DNA of 64,000 nt, taken from contig JAFSRH010000062.1 in assembly GCA_017446225.1 (NCBI GenBank), forward strand, positions 1 through 64,000, in the 5' to 3' direction. The notes below the pieces were generated by a model. That model searched no databases and was not told the origin of the DNA. It saw only the letters and a program-made list of their open reading frames with translations. Positions 1-8,520 of the stretch are shown piece by piece; within the stretch, counting starts at the first letter, position 1, and the number at the start of each line of letters is the position of its first letter. Position numbers and translations under genes: made by a program. Origin of the DNA: Oscillibacter sp. GTDB taxonomy: Bacteria > Bacillota > Clostridia > Oscillospirales > Oscillospiraceae.

Positions 1-1
1 C

Positions 2-238
2 GTCCCGGTACCCGCGCGCGTGGAAGCGGACGGCGGCGCGGCCGCGCGCGTGAACATCAATACGGCGGACCTGTCCGAGCTGTGCGCGCTCCCGGGCATT
101 GGGGAGTCTCTCGCCGGACGCGTCATCGCCTACCGGGAGGAGCACGGACCGTTTCGCGCGCCGGAAGAGATTACCAACGTCACCGGAATCGGACAGGGGA
201 AGTTTGCCGACATTCAGGGCCTGATTACGGCGGAGTAA
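2..238 (+). CDS. ComEA-like helix-hairpin-helix protein, 3' end
   Basis: The gene enters from outside the window, so only its last 78 codons are seen; the frame is open from base 2. The C-terminus carries two helix-hairpin-helix motifs: the first is NINTADLSEL followed by LPGIGESLAGRVI, the second is NVTGIGQGKF. This is the DNA-binding tail of the ComEA family, which binds incoming double-stranded DNA outside the membrane during natural transformation. The missing N-terminus should hold the membrane anchor and a linker. Other HhH proteins share this tail, so the family is firm but the competence role is inferred. It ends 87 bases before degV, which has its own promoter. Confidence 0.8.
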   Translation, partial: VPVPARVEADGGAAARVNINTADLSELCALPGIGESLAGRVIAYREEHGPFRAPEEITNVTGIGQGKFADIQGLITAE

Positions 239-254
239 AAATCTGTTTCAGTCA

Positions 255-283
255 TTGACAAAGCGAAGGTTTTGCTGTATCAT
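255..283 (+). promoter_or_regulatory. sigma-A-type promoter for the DegV gene
   Basis: TTGACA at 255-260 and TATCAT at 278-283 are separated by 17 bases. The element lies in the gap after the ComEA-like gene and 43 bases ahead of the DegV start. Confidence 0.65.
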
Positions 284-325
284 ATCATATGATTTGAAAA
301 ATCGCTTTTTAGGGAGTGGGGAACA

Positions 326-1171
326 ATGTGGAATATTGTCAGCGACAGCAGTTGTGACCTCAGAACGGACGAATTTTCCAGCGACTGTGTCCGCTTTGAA
401 TCGGTCCCGTTGAGAATCCGCGTGGGGGAACGGGAATTCCTCGACAACGACGGCCTGCGGACAGCGGACCTTATTCACGCCATGCGGGAGGAAAAAGGAC
501 CGTCTTCCACGGCCTGTCCGTCTCCCGCCGCCTACGCCAGAGCCTTTGAAAAGGGGACGCATACCGTCTGTTTTACGATTTCCGGTAACCTGTCCGGGAG
601 TTACAACGCCGCCGTGTCGGGCCGGAACCTGTTTCTGGAAGAACATCCGGACCGGAAAGTGTGCGTGATTAACTCCAAATCCACGGCGGGCGTACCGTTC
701 CTGCTCATCCGCCGCGCGAAAGAGCGTATGGAGGCGGACCCGGAAGGCGAACATTTTGAGGAAATCTGTGACGAACTGCGCACGTATCAGGCTTCGCTCC
801 GCACCTGTTTCACGCTGGAAAACTTCGACAACCTCATCAAAAACGGGCGTATGCGTCCGCTGGTGGGAACGCTTCTGCATACGCTGGGCATTCACGTTGT
901 CGCAATCGGCACCACACAGGGCAGCATACAGGTCGTCAGCAAGGCGCGCGGGGAGGCGAAAACGCACAAGGTGATGGCCGATATCATGAGCGCAAGCAAG
1001 GACTGTACGGGGGCTTCCGTCATGATTCACCATTGCGAAAATCTTGCGGGGGCCGTGAAACTCAAGGAAGTGATTTTAAAAGAGTTGCCGGTCAAGAGCG
1101 TGGAGATCATCCCCTGCCGGGGCCTGAACAGTTTCTACGCCATGGAAAAGGGCCTCATTGTGGGCTACTGA
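326..1171 (+). CDS. DegV family fatty-acid-binding protein
   Basis: A 281-residue protein of full family length. It opens with the DegV motif SDSSCDL (residues 6-12) and has the second signature SGNLSGSYNA near residues 86-95, both of which line the pocket that holds a fatty acid. Family members such as FakB present fatty acids to the kinase FakA for acyl-phosphate and phospholipid synthesis in Gram-positive bacteria. No fakA-like DAK gene lies in the window, so the partner would be elsewhere. The start is the ATG after GGGAGTGGGGAACA. It has its own promoter and stands alone. Confidence 0.9.
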   Translation: MWNIVSDSSCDLRTDEFSSDCVRFESVPLRIRVGEREFLDNDGLRTADLIHAMREEKGPSSTACPSPAAYARAFEKGTHTVCFTISGNLSGSYNAAVSGRNLFLEEHPDRKVCVINSKSTAGVPFLLIRRAKERMEADPEGEHFEEICDELRTYQASLRTCFTLENFDNLIKNGRMRPLVGTLLHTLGIHVVAIGTTQGSIQVVSKARGEAKTHKVMADIMSASKDCTGASVMIHHCENLAGAVKLKEVILKELPVKSVEIIPCRGLNSFYAMEKGLIVGY

Positions 1172-1189
1172 TAAGCTGATAACAAGGAG

Positions 1190-1221
1190 CGCACAGCCGC
1201 CGGGACGCCGGAAGCTGTGCG
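1190..1221 (+). terminator. hairpin after the DegV gene, possible terminator
   Basis: CGCACAGC (1190-1197) pairs with GCTGTGCG (1214-1221) around a GC-rich loop that can itself fold. Only a weak T-rich tail (TTCTAATC) follows, so termination is probable but not certain. Confidence 0.45.
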
Positions 1222-1301
1222 TTCTAATCATTGCACATATGTCTGATAATCCGCGCCCGGAAGGGCGGTCCGGCAGGGTGGAACGGGACAGGGTGTGTAC
1301 T

Positions 1302-1589
1302 TCAGAGCGACACTTCCACGGTCATGCCGGACATGGGGTCCGGGGCGTTCAGGCGCTGGAGTTCGCCGAGGCAGTTGGCGCAGATGTTCTTACCGTGGAA
1401 CGTGTGAATGCCCGTGTCATCGTTACAGAAAATGCAACTGGGCGCATATTTTTTCAGAATGACGGACGAGCCATCGACATAGATTTCCAGAGAGTCACGT
1501 TCCGCGATATCCAGAGTGCGGCGCATTTCAATGGGCAGTACGATGCGTCCGAGTTCGTCTACTCTTCTTACAATTCCGGTGGATTTCAC
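1302..1589 (-). CDS. AbrB/SpoVT-type regulator with C-terminal zinc ribbon
   Basis: A 95-residue protein read from a GTG start at 1589, which follows GGAAGGAG by seven bases. The N-terminal 45 residues are a swapped-hairpin AbrB domain with the signature STGIVRRVDELGRIVLP, the dimeric DNA-binding fold of AbrB, Abh and SpoVT. A second part has CIFC near residues 52-55 and CANC near 70-73, four cysteines spaced to hold one zinc. This architecture is common in Clostridia. It probably acts as a transition-state or sporulation regulator; its targets cannot be told from here. It is divergent from spmAB, which suggests but does not show local control. Confidence 0.85.
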   Translation of the reverse strand: MKSTGIVRRVDELGRIVLPIEMRRTLDIAERDSLEIYVDGSSVILKKYAPSCIFCNDDTGIHTFHGKNICANCLGELQRLNAPDPMSGMTVEVSL

Positions 1590-1717
1590 AATGTATCTCC
1601 TTCCAGCATGCGGTACCCCGTAACGGGGGAATTGTGAATGATACTGTCCCGTCCGTTTTTCCGCGTTGACTGCCCCGGTCAGCTCACGCCGTAGAACGGT
1701 CACTGGAACATGTAAAA

Positions 1718-1747
1718 ACCATAACATAGTCTGTAATAATTTGTCAA
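1718..1747 (-). promoter_or_regulatory. sigma-A-type promoter for the AbrB-like gene
   Basis: On the minus strand TTGACA (1747-1742) and TATGGT (1723-1718) lie 18 bases apart, with a TG one base before the -10. This leaves a leader of about 125 bases before the GTG start. The remaining gap to spmA (1748-1854) is very AT-rich and shows no clear plus-strand promoter. Confidence 0.6.
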
Positions 1748-1854
1748 TTACAAAGTGAAAACTTTTTGTGAACAATTTGTAAAAGTTTTAAAATATGAAC
1801 TTTTCATGAATATTTCCGGGAGTTTTTACCAGAATTTGCAAGGAGTGGGAAACA

Positions 1855-2439
1855 ATGGCATTGTCAGTGATATGGACGGGAATGGTCACGTGCGCGTGGA
1901 TATTCGGACTGTTTTCCGGGCGTACGGACGCGGTCGCGGCGGCGGCGCTGGACGGCGCGGCGGAGGCGGTACGGCTGTGTCTGTCCATGGCGGGGGCGCT
2001 CATGCTCTGGAACGGCGTCATGGAACTGTTGCGCGCGGCGGGCGCGGCCGCGGGGCTGTCGCGTTGCTTCCGTCCGGTTTTACGTTTCCTGTTCCCGGAG
2101 GCGGGCCGGGACCCCGAAACGCTTTCGGCGCTTTCAGCGAACGTGACCGCCAATCTGCTGGGACTGGGCAACGCCGCCACGCCGCTGGGAATCCGTGCCG
2201 CCGAACGCATGGCGCGCGGACGGGACGGAATCGCCAGCGATGAACTCTGCCGTCTGGTGGTTTTAAACACGGCGTCCATCCAGCTTTTCCCGGCAACGGT
2301 GGCGTCTCTGCGGAGCGCGGCGGGGTGCCGGACGCCGCTGGACATCCTTCCGGCGGTATGGCTCACGTCCGCCGTATCCGTGACGGCCGGACTGTGCGCC
2401 GAACGCCTGTTTTCGCGCGCGGGAGGGCGGACGACATGA
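1855..2439 (+). CDS. spmA: spore maturation protein A
   Basis: A 194-residue, very hydrophobic membrane protein of the nucleoside-recognition (Gate) fold. The family motif NLLGLGNAATPLG is present near residues 102-114. SpmA and SpmB are needed for dehydration of the spore core in Bacillus and Clostridium; the molecular activity is unknown. The ATG follows AAGGAGTGGGAAACA. Its stop overlaps the spmB start by four bases (ATGA), so the pair is translationally coupled. Confidence 0.93.
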   Translation: MALSVIWTGMVTCAWIFGLFSGRTDAVAAAALDGAAEAVRLCLSMAGALMLWNGVMELLRAAGAAAGLSRCFRPVLRFLFPEAGRDPETLSALSANVTANLLGLGNAATPLGIRAAERMARGRDGIASDELCRLVVLNTASIQLFPATVASLRSAAGCRTPLDILPAVWLTSAVSVTAGLCAERLFSRAGGRTT

Positions 2440-2948
2440 GCCTGCTGTTGCCGCTTCTGCTCTCCGGCGTGGGGCTTTGCGGACTGTGGCGGCGCGCGGA
2501 CGTCTACGCGTCCCTGACGCGCGGCGCGGAAGAGGGCTTCCGCGTGCTCTATAGGATACTCCCCGCGCTGGTGACGCTCCTTCCCGCGATTGCCATGTTA
2601 CGCGCTTCCGGGGCCATGGAGGCCTTTTCCCGCTGGTGCGCTCCGCTCTGGGCCGCGTGCGGGATTCCGCCGGAAGTCGCGCCGCTGATACTGGTCCGTC
2701 CGGTCTCCGGAAGCGGCGCGTTCGCGGCGGCGGGCGAGCTGATCCGCGCCTATGGCCCGGACAGCCTCATCGGACGTACGGCGGCGGTCATGCTGGGCAG
2801 TACGGAGACCACCTTCTACACGGTCGCGGTCTACTTCGGCGCGGCGGGCGTCCGCCGGACCCGTCACGCGATTCCGGCGGCGCTGGTGGCGGACATAACG
2901 GGCTTTGCGGTCGCCGCGCTGTCCGTACGGCTGTTTTTCCCGGACTGA
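2436..2948 (+). CDS. spmB: spore maturation protein B
   Basis: A 170-residue membrane protein beginning at the ATG that overlaps the spmA stop. The family motif RPVSGSGAFA is near residues 88-97 and GSTETTFYTVAVYFGA near residues 121-136, both typical of SpmB and the Gate domain. It acts with SpmA in the forespore or mother-cell membrane during spore maturation. The start is upheld by the ATGA overlap; a longer reading in the same frame would run back through spmA. Confidence 0.93.
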   Translation: MSLLLPLLLSGVGLCGLWRRADVYASLTRGAEEGFRVLYRILPALVTLLPAIAMLRASGAMEAFSRWCAPLWAACGIPPEVAPLILVRPVSGSGAFAAAGELIRAYGPDSLIGRTAAVMLGSTETTFYTVAVYFGAAGVRRTRHAIPAALVADITGFAVAALSVRLFFPD

Positions 2949-3008
2949 GCCGCGATTCGCCAAGGAGCGCGTACGCGCGCCGCTTTGAAAAACGGCAGAA
3001 AATTTCCG

Positions 3009-3037
3009 TTTACAAGTCGAAAATTTTGTGTTATACT
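3009..3037 (+). promoter_or_regulatory. promoter for pyruvate:ferredoxin oxidoreductase
   Basis: TTTACA (3009-3014), 17 bases, then TATACT (3032-3037) with a TG one base upstream of the -10. The leader of about 90 bases that follows contains a small hairpin (CTCCCC/GGGG) of unknown role. Confidence 0.7.
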
Positions 3038-3132
3038 GCTACACGTATTTGGCCGAAACGGCTCTCCCCTGTGAGGGGGAAACTCAGTGACCCGCGAACG
3101 CCGCAGGTCCTGAAAAACAGGGAGGTACAAGT

Positions 3133-6100
3133 ATGGCAAGAAAGTTCAAGTCCATGGACGGCAACAACGCCGCCGCGTACGTCAGCTACGCGTTTACGGA
3201 AGTTGCGGGGATTTATCCCATCACGCCGTCCTCACCCATGGCGGACCTCGTGGACCAGTGGTCCGCCGCCGGTCAAAAGAATATCTTTGGAACCACGGTC
3301 AAAGTCGTGGAAATGCAGTCGGAAGCGGGCGCGGCAGGCACTGTTCACGGCTCCCTCGGCACCGGAGCCATGACCACCACCTACACGGCCTCTCAGGGCC
3401 TGTTGCTCATGATTCCGAATATGTACAAAATCGCGGGCGAACTGCTCCCCTGTGTGTTCCACGTCTCCGCCCGCACGGTCTCCAGCCACGCGCTGAACAT
3501 CTTCGGCGATCATTCGGACGTCATGGCTTGCCGTCAGACGGGCTTTGCCATGCTCTGTGAGAATGACCCGCAGGAGATTATGGACCTCGCCCCCGCCGCC
3601 CACCTGTCCGCCATTGAGGGCAAGGTGCCGTTCATCAACTTCTTTGACGGCTTCCGCACGTCCCACGAGATTCAGAAAGTCGCCGTGTGGGACTATGAGG
3701 ACCTGAAAGAAATGTGCGACATGGACGCGGTCGCCGAATTCCGGAAACACGCGCTCAACTCCGACCGTCCCGCCATGCGCGGCTCTCACGAGAACGGAGA
3801 CATTTTCTTCCAGCACCGTGAGGCCTGCAACCCCTACTATGACGCGCTCCCCGACATCGTGGAAAAGTACATGGGCAAAATCAACGAAAAGCTCGGTACC
3901 GACTACCACCTGTTCAACTACTACGGCGCGCCGGACGCCGACCGCGTCATCATTGCCATGGGTTCCATCTGCAATGTCGCGGAGGAAGTCATTGACTACA
4001 TGACCGCGCAGGGAGAGAAAGTCGGCCTTGTCAAGGTCCATCTCTATCGCCCCTTCCGCGCCGACAAACTGTTGGCCGCGATTCCGGAAACGTGCAAAAT
4101 GATCGCCGTCCTTGACCGGACCAAAGAACCCGGCTCCATTGGCGAACCGCTTTACATGGACGTTATTTCCGCGCTGGCCCGCGCGAAACGCTTTATCCCC
4201 GTCATGGGCGGCCGTTACGGTCTGGGTTCCAAGGACACCCCGCCGCAGAGCGTGTTTGCCATTTATGACGAGATGAAGAAAGAGAACCCCAAACAGGAGT
4301 TCACCATTGGCATCAAGGACGATGTCACGAACCTGAGTCTTGACGAAACCAACTTTACGGACGTGGCCCCGAAAGGCACCGTGTCCTGTAAGTTCTGGGG
4401 CCTCGGCGGCGACGGCACCGTTGGCGCGAACAAGAACTCTATTAAGATTATCGGCGACCACACCGACAAGTTCGTGCAGGCGTATTTCCAGTACGACTCC
4501 AAAAAGACCGGCGGCGTCACGGTCTCCCACCTTCGTTTCGGGGACGTGCCCATCAAGTCCAGCTACTATATCAACAAGGCCGACTTCGTGGCGTGCCATG
4601 TGCCGTCCTACATCACCAAGGCCTTCCCGATCGCCCGTGACGTCAAGCCCGGCGGAACGCTCCTCATTAACTGCCAGTGGTCCCCGGAGGAACTCGAACA
4701 CCATCTTGACGCCGCGTCCAAGCGCTTTATCGCCAACAACAACATCAACCTCTACACCATCAACGCCATTGACCTTGCCATTGAAATCGGCATGGGCAAG
4801 CGTACCAACACCATTTTACAGTCCGCCTTCTTCGCGCTGGCCAAGGTCCTTCCCGCGGAGGACGCCATCCGCTACATGAAGGACGCCGCCACCCACTCCT
4901 ACTTGAAAAAAGGTCAGGACGTTGTGGACATGAACCATAAGGCCATTGACGCCGGCGCGACCGCTTTCAAGAAGATTGACGTCCCCGAAAGCTGGAAAAC
5001 CGCCACGGACGAAAAGAAGGACATCCGGCGCGCCGGGAAACAGGAACTCGTCCAGCAGGTCAACGACATCCTCGACCCCGTGGGACGTATGGACGGCGAC
5101 AGTCTGCCCGTGTCCGCGTTCTCCAAGCACGTGGACGGACAGTTTGAACTCGGCGCCTCCGCTTACGAAAAACGCGGCGTGGCCGTCACGGTGCCCTCGT
5201 GGAATCCCGAAAACTGCATCCAGTGCAACCAGTGCGCCTACGTCTGCCCGCACGCGACCATTCGCCCGTTCGCGCTCAACGCCGATGAGGCCGCCAAGGC
5301 CCCCGAAGGCGCGAAAATGCTGGACTTCACCGGCAAGAAAGAGTACAAGTTCGCCATGACCGTCAGCCCGCTGGACTGCATGGGCTGCGGCGTATGCGTG
5401 GGCGTCTGCCCGGGCAAGAAGGGCAACAAGGCCCTGACCATGGTTCCGCAGGAAGGCGAACTGCCTCAGCAGGCTATGTTTGACTACTGCGTGGCGGAAG
5501 TCTCCGAAAAGAAGGAACTCCAGACCAACAACGTCAAAGGAAGCCAGTTCCGTCAACCCATGCTGGAATTCTCCGGCTCTTGCGCCGGCTGCGCCGAGAC
5601 GTCCTACGCCCGCCTGATTACTCAGCTTTTCGGCGACCGGATGTTTATTTCCAACGCCACCGGCTGTTCGTCCATCTGGGGCGGCCCCGCCGCGACTTCC
5701 CCCTACTGCGCCAACAAGGACGGACGCGGTCCCGCGTGGTGTAACTCCCTCTTCGAGGACAACGCCGAACACGGACTGGGTATGTCTCTGGGTCACAATG
5801 CCATCCGCGACAGCCTCAAGGCCAAGACGGAAGCCCTGATTGCCCAGCCGCAGACCCGCCCCGAACTCAAAGAGGCCGCGCAGAAGTGGCTTGACACCTA
5901 CACGGACGGCTCCGCCAACGGCGATGCCACGGACGCCTATATTGCCGCGCTCATGGCGAATATCTCCACCGTGGACGAGTGCATTTCTCTCTTGCGGTCT
6001 GATGACGGCAAGAAGATTTTCGGCGACAAGGCCCCCGATATGCTCCGGCATTATGAGGACCGCAAGGCCGCCGGCGAATCGTTCTGTGACTGCTCCGCGT

Positions 6101-6795
6101 GCTCTCTGGTCGCGGAAATCCTTGAGAAGAAAGAGTTCCTCCGCAAGAAATCCTTCTGGATCTTCGGCGGGGACGGCTGGGCCTACGATATCGGCTACGG
6201 CGGCGTGGACCACGTCCTTGCCTCCGGCAATGACGTCAACATCTTCGTGTTCGACACGGAAGTGTACTCCAACACCGGCGGACAGGCTTCCAAGGCCTCC
6301 AATATCGGACAAGTCGCGCAGTTCGCCGCGGCCGGCAAGGAAATCAAAAAGAAGTCCCTTGCTGAAATCGCCATTTCCTACGGCTATATCTACGTGGCAC
6401 AAATCGCCATGGGCGCGAACATGGCCCAGACCCTGAAGGCCATTCAGGAGGCGGAAGCCTATCCGGGACCGTCCCTGATTATCGGCTATGCCCCGTGCGA
6501 AATGCACTCCATCAAGGGCGGCATGACCAACTGCCAGTCCGAGATGAAGAAAGCCGTGGAGTGCGGTTACTGGAACCTGTTCCGGTTCAACCCCGCCGCG
6601 GAAAGCAACAAGTTTACGATCGACAGCAAGGAACCCAAGGAGGACGGCTACCGCCAGTTCCTGATGGGCGAGGCGCGTTACAGCCGACTGACCCGCGAGT
6701 TCCCCGACCGCGCCGAAAACCTGTTCGCGCGCAACGAAAAGACGGCCATGGACCGCTATCAGCACCTGCTCAAACTCAAGGAGATGTACGCGTAA
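3133..6795 (+). CDS. nifJ: pyruvate:ferredoxin (flavodoxin) oxidoreductase
   Basis: A 1220-residue single-chain enzyme that turns pyruvate and CoA into acetyl-CoA and CO2, passing two electrons to ferredoxin; it is the central step of clostridial fermentation. Order of domains: the pyrimidine-binding domain with YPITPSSPMA near residue 30, the gamma-like domain, a ferredoxin insert with CIQCNQCAYVCP (about residue 695) and CMGCGVCVGVCPG (about 749), cysteines CAGC (about 817) for the proximal cluster, and the TPP-binding motif GDGWAYDIGYGG (about 1013) with EVYSNTGGQ. Length and all cluster ligands are normal. The ATG follows AGGGAGGTACAAGT. Confidence 0.97.
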   Translation: MARKFKSMDGNNAAAYVSYAFTEVAGIYPITPSSPMADLVDQWSAAGQKNIFGTTVKVVEMQSEAGAAGTVHGSLGTGAMTTTYTASQGLLLMIPNMYKIAGELLPCVFHVSARTVSSHALNIFGDHSDVMACRQTGFAMLCENDPQEIMDLAPAAHLSAIEGKVPFINFFDGFRTSHEIQKVAVWDYEDLKEMCDMDAVAEFRKHALNSDRPAMRGSHENGDIFFQHREACNPYYDALPDIVEKYMGKINEKLGTDYHLFNYYGAPDADRVIIAMGSICNVAEEVIDYMTAQGEKVGLVKVHLYRPFRADKLLAAIPETCKMIAVLDRTKEPGSIGEPLYMDVISALARAKRFIPVMGGRYGLGSKDTPPQSVFAIYDEMKKENPKQEFTIGIKDDVTNLSLDETNFTDVAPKGTVSCKFWGLGGDGTVGANKNSIKIIGDHTDKFVQAYFQYDSKKTGGVTVSHLRFGDVPIKSSYYINKADFVACHVPSYITKAFPIARDVKPGGTLLINCQWSPEELEHHLDAASKRFIANNNINLYTINAIDLAIEIGMGKRTNTILQSAFFALAKVLPAEDAIRYMKDAATHSYLKKGQDVVDMNHKAIDAGATAFKKIDVPESWKTATDEKKDIRRAGKQELVQQVNDILDPVGRMDGDSLPVSAFSKHVDGQFELGASAYEKRGVAVTVPSWNPENCIQCNQCAYVCPHATIRPFALNADEAAKAPEGAKMLDFTGKKEYKFAMTVSPLDCMGCGVCVGVCPGKKGNKALTMVPQEGELPQQAMFDYCVAEVSEKKELQTNNVKGSQFRQPMLEFSGSCAGCAETSYARLITQLFGDRMFISNATGCSSIWGGPAATSPYCANKDGRGPAWCNSLFEDNAEHGLGMSLGHNAIRDSLKAKTEALIAQPQTRPELKEAAQKWLDTYTDGSANGDATDAYIAALMANISTVDECISLLRSDDGKKIFGDKAPDMLRHYEDRKAAGESFCDCSACSLVAEILEKKEFLRKKSFWIFGGDGWAYDIGYGGVDHVLASGNDVNIFVFDTEVYSNTGGQASKASNIGQVAQFAAAGKEIKKKSLAEIAISYGYIYVAQIAMGANMAQTLKAIQEAEAYPGPSLIIGYAPCEMHSIKGGMTNCQSEMKKAVECGYWNLFRFNPAAESNKFTIDSKEPKEDGYRQFLMGEARYSRLTREFPDRAENLFARNEKTAMDRYQHLLKLKEMYA

Positions 6796-6810
6796 GCGGA
6801 AAATTTCCAC

Positions 6811-6836
6811 GCTCCCCCGGGCTTTTCCGGGGGAGC
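6811..6836 (+). terminator. hairpin terminator after nifJ
   Basis: A perfect 10-base stem GCTCCCCCGG/CCGGGGGAGC with a six-base loop, starting 15 bases after the stop codon. The following T run is short (CTT), so it may rely on the very stable stem. Confidence 0.65.
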
Positions 6837-6887
6837 GCTTGCCTCCGGTCCCGCTTCGCCAAAAAACGCTTTACGGCGATTTCCGCC

Positions 6888-6917
6888 TTGACAAGTCCCC
6901 CGCCGTCATGATATAGT
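6888..6917 (+). promoter_or_regulatory. promoter for glycyl-tRNA synthetase
   Basis: TTGACA (6888-6893), 18 bases, TATAGT (6912-6917). It makes a leader of about 160 bases before the glyQS start. Confidence 0.6.
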
Positions 6918-7014
6918 ATCCCACGGTGTAAAGCCGTGAGATACGGCTTTTCGGCGTCAAAGAAACCGGACAGAGTTTCCGCGCGGAAACGAAGTGAAAC
7001 GAGATGAACTGTTC

Positions 7015-7063
7015 CTGTCTGCCCTGAGCCGAAAGGCCGGGGTATTTTTTCGCGGGCGGACAG
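7015..7063 (+). promoter_or_regulatory. long leader hairpin upstream of glyQS, unknown type
   Basis: CTGTCTGCCC (7015-7024) pairs with GGGCGGACAG (7054-7063) over ten bases with one G-U, enclosing an internal GGCC/GGCC-type stem and a run of six T. It ends about seven bases before the ribosome binding site. The T-box core (GGTGG-ACCGCG) is absent, so this is not a standard glycine T-box. It could be an attenuator or a leader bound by a regulator; no known class was recognised. Confidence 0.4.
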
Positions 7064-7082
7064 AGTCGGGAGGCTTGAAGCG

Positions 7083-8480
7083 ATGGACAATCAGCAGAAA
7101 ACCATGGAACGTATCGTTGCGCTGTGCAAGGGACGCGGATTTGTGTTTCCGGGCAGCGAGATTTACGGCGGCCTTGCCAACAGTTGGGACTATGGTCCGC
7201 TCGGCGTGGAGCTGAAAAATAATGTGAAACGCGCGTGGTGGAAAAAGTTCGTGCAGGAGAACCCGTACAACGTGGGCCTTGACGCGGCCATCCTCATGAA
7301 CCCCGAAGTCTGGGTGGCGTCCGGGCACGTCTCCACGTTCAACGACCCCCTCATCGACTGCCGCGCCTGTAAAATGCGTCACCGCGCCGACAAGCTCGTG
7401 GAGGAGTACGTCAAGGAAAACCATATGGACGTCTCCGTAGAGGCCATGACGCAGGAGGAGCTTGTGACGTTTATCCGGGAGCATTCGGTCCCCTGTCCGG
7501 GGTGCGGCAAGAGCGACTTTACCGACATCCGGCGTTTCAATCTCATGTTCAAGACCCATCAGGGCGTCACGGAGGACACGGCCAGCGAAGTCTATCTCCG
7601 TCCGGAGACCGCGCAGGGGATTTTCGTCAACTTCCCGGCCATTCAGCGCACGACCCGCCGCAAACTTCCGTTCGGGGTCTGTCAGGTGGGGAAATCGTTC
7701 CGGAACGAAATCACGCCGGGAAACTTTATTTTCCGGATCCGGGAGTTCGAGCAGATGGAGCTTGAATTCTTCTGCAAGCCCGATACCGACTTGGAGTGGT
7801 TCCAATACTGGCGGACGTACTGCCACGACTGGCTCATTGGCCTGAACATACGGGAAGAAAATCTCCGCTTGCGCGACCATACCCCGGAGGAACTGGCGTT
7901 CTATTCCAAGGCGACCACCGATTTTGAGTACCTCTTCCCCTTCGGCTGGGGCGAACTCTGGGGCGTGGCCGACCGCACCGACTACGACCTGACGCAACAT
8001 CAGGAACACTCCGGACAGGATTTGACCTACTACGACCAAGAGAAGAACGAACATTACATTCCTTATGTCATTGAGCCGTCCTTGGGCGCGGACCGCATGA
8101 CGCTGGCCCTGTTGGTGGAAGCCTACGATGAGGAAGTCGTGGACGCCGCGAAAAACGATGTGCGCACCGTTATGCGGTTTCATCCCGCGATTGCGCCGTT
8201 TAAGGCGGCGGTGCTCCCGCTGTCAAAGAAGCTCGGCGGCAGGGCCAAGGAACTGCAACAGGAACTCTCCAAAGACTGGATGACCGACTTTGACGATACC
8301 GGCTCCATTGGAAAGCGGTACCGCCGGGAAGATGAAATCGGTACGCCGTACTGTGTCACCGTGGACTTCCAGACGGACGAGGACCAGTGCGTGACGGTGC
8401 GCGACCGCGACACCATGGCACAGGTACGCGTTCCCGTGACGGACCTTCGGGCGTATCTGGCCGAAAAGCTGGCCTATTAA
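7083..8480 (+). CDS. glyQS: glycyl-tRNA synthetase, dimeric class II type
   Basis: A 465-residue enzyme that charges tRNA-Gly with glycine. It is the alpha2 form, a single chain, not the separate glyQ and glyS chains. Visible features: [20 protein letters not shown] near residue 20, a zinc-like insert with CRAC (about residue 94) and CPGCGKSDF (about 139), motif 2 region with [11 protein letters not shown] near residue 175, and the C-terminal anticodon-binding domain from about residue 360. The ATG follows GGGAGGCTTGAAGCG. It stands alone under its own promoter, with an unusual structured leader. Confidence 0.96.
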   Translation: MDNQQKTMERIVALCKGRGFVFPGSEIYGGLANSWDYGPLGVELKNNVKRAWWKKFVQENPYNVGLDAAILMNPEVWVASGHVSTFNDPLIDCRACKMRHRADKLVEEYVKENHMDVSVEAMTQEELVTFIREHSVPCPGCGKSDFTDIRRFNLMFKTHQGVTEDTASEVYLRPETAQGIFVNFPAIQRTTRRKLPFGVCQVGKSFRNEITPGNFIFRIREFEQMELEFFCKPDTDLEWFQYWRTYCHDWLIGLNIREENLRLRDHTPEELAFYSKATTDFEYLFPFGWGELWGVADRTDYDLTQHQEHSGQDLTYYDQEKNEHYIPYVIEPSLGADRMTLALLVEAYDEEVVDAAKNDVRTVMRFHPAIAPFKAAVLPLSKKLGGRAKELQQELSKDWMTDFDDTGSIGKRYRREDEIGTPYCVTVDFQTDEDQCVTVRDRDTMAQVRVPVTDLRAYLAEKLAY

Positions 8481-8520
8481 GCACACACCCGACCGACTGA
8501 ACAGAAAGGGGGGATACCGT

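Noticed and set aside
3232..4704. A 490-codon open frame on the strand opposite nifJ
   Set aside because: It lies wholly inside the well-supported pyruvate:ferredoxin oxidoreductase gene, has no ribosome site and its product is a His/Val/Gly-rich shadow of the GC-rich codons.
4816..6810. A 664-codon open frame opposite the 3' half of nifJ
   Set aside because: Same reason: a long antisense shadow in a GC-rich gene, with no family resemblance.
6918..7082. A glycine T-box upstream of glyQS
   Set aside because: The conserved GGTGG-ACCGCG core is absent; only a plain hairpin is present.
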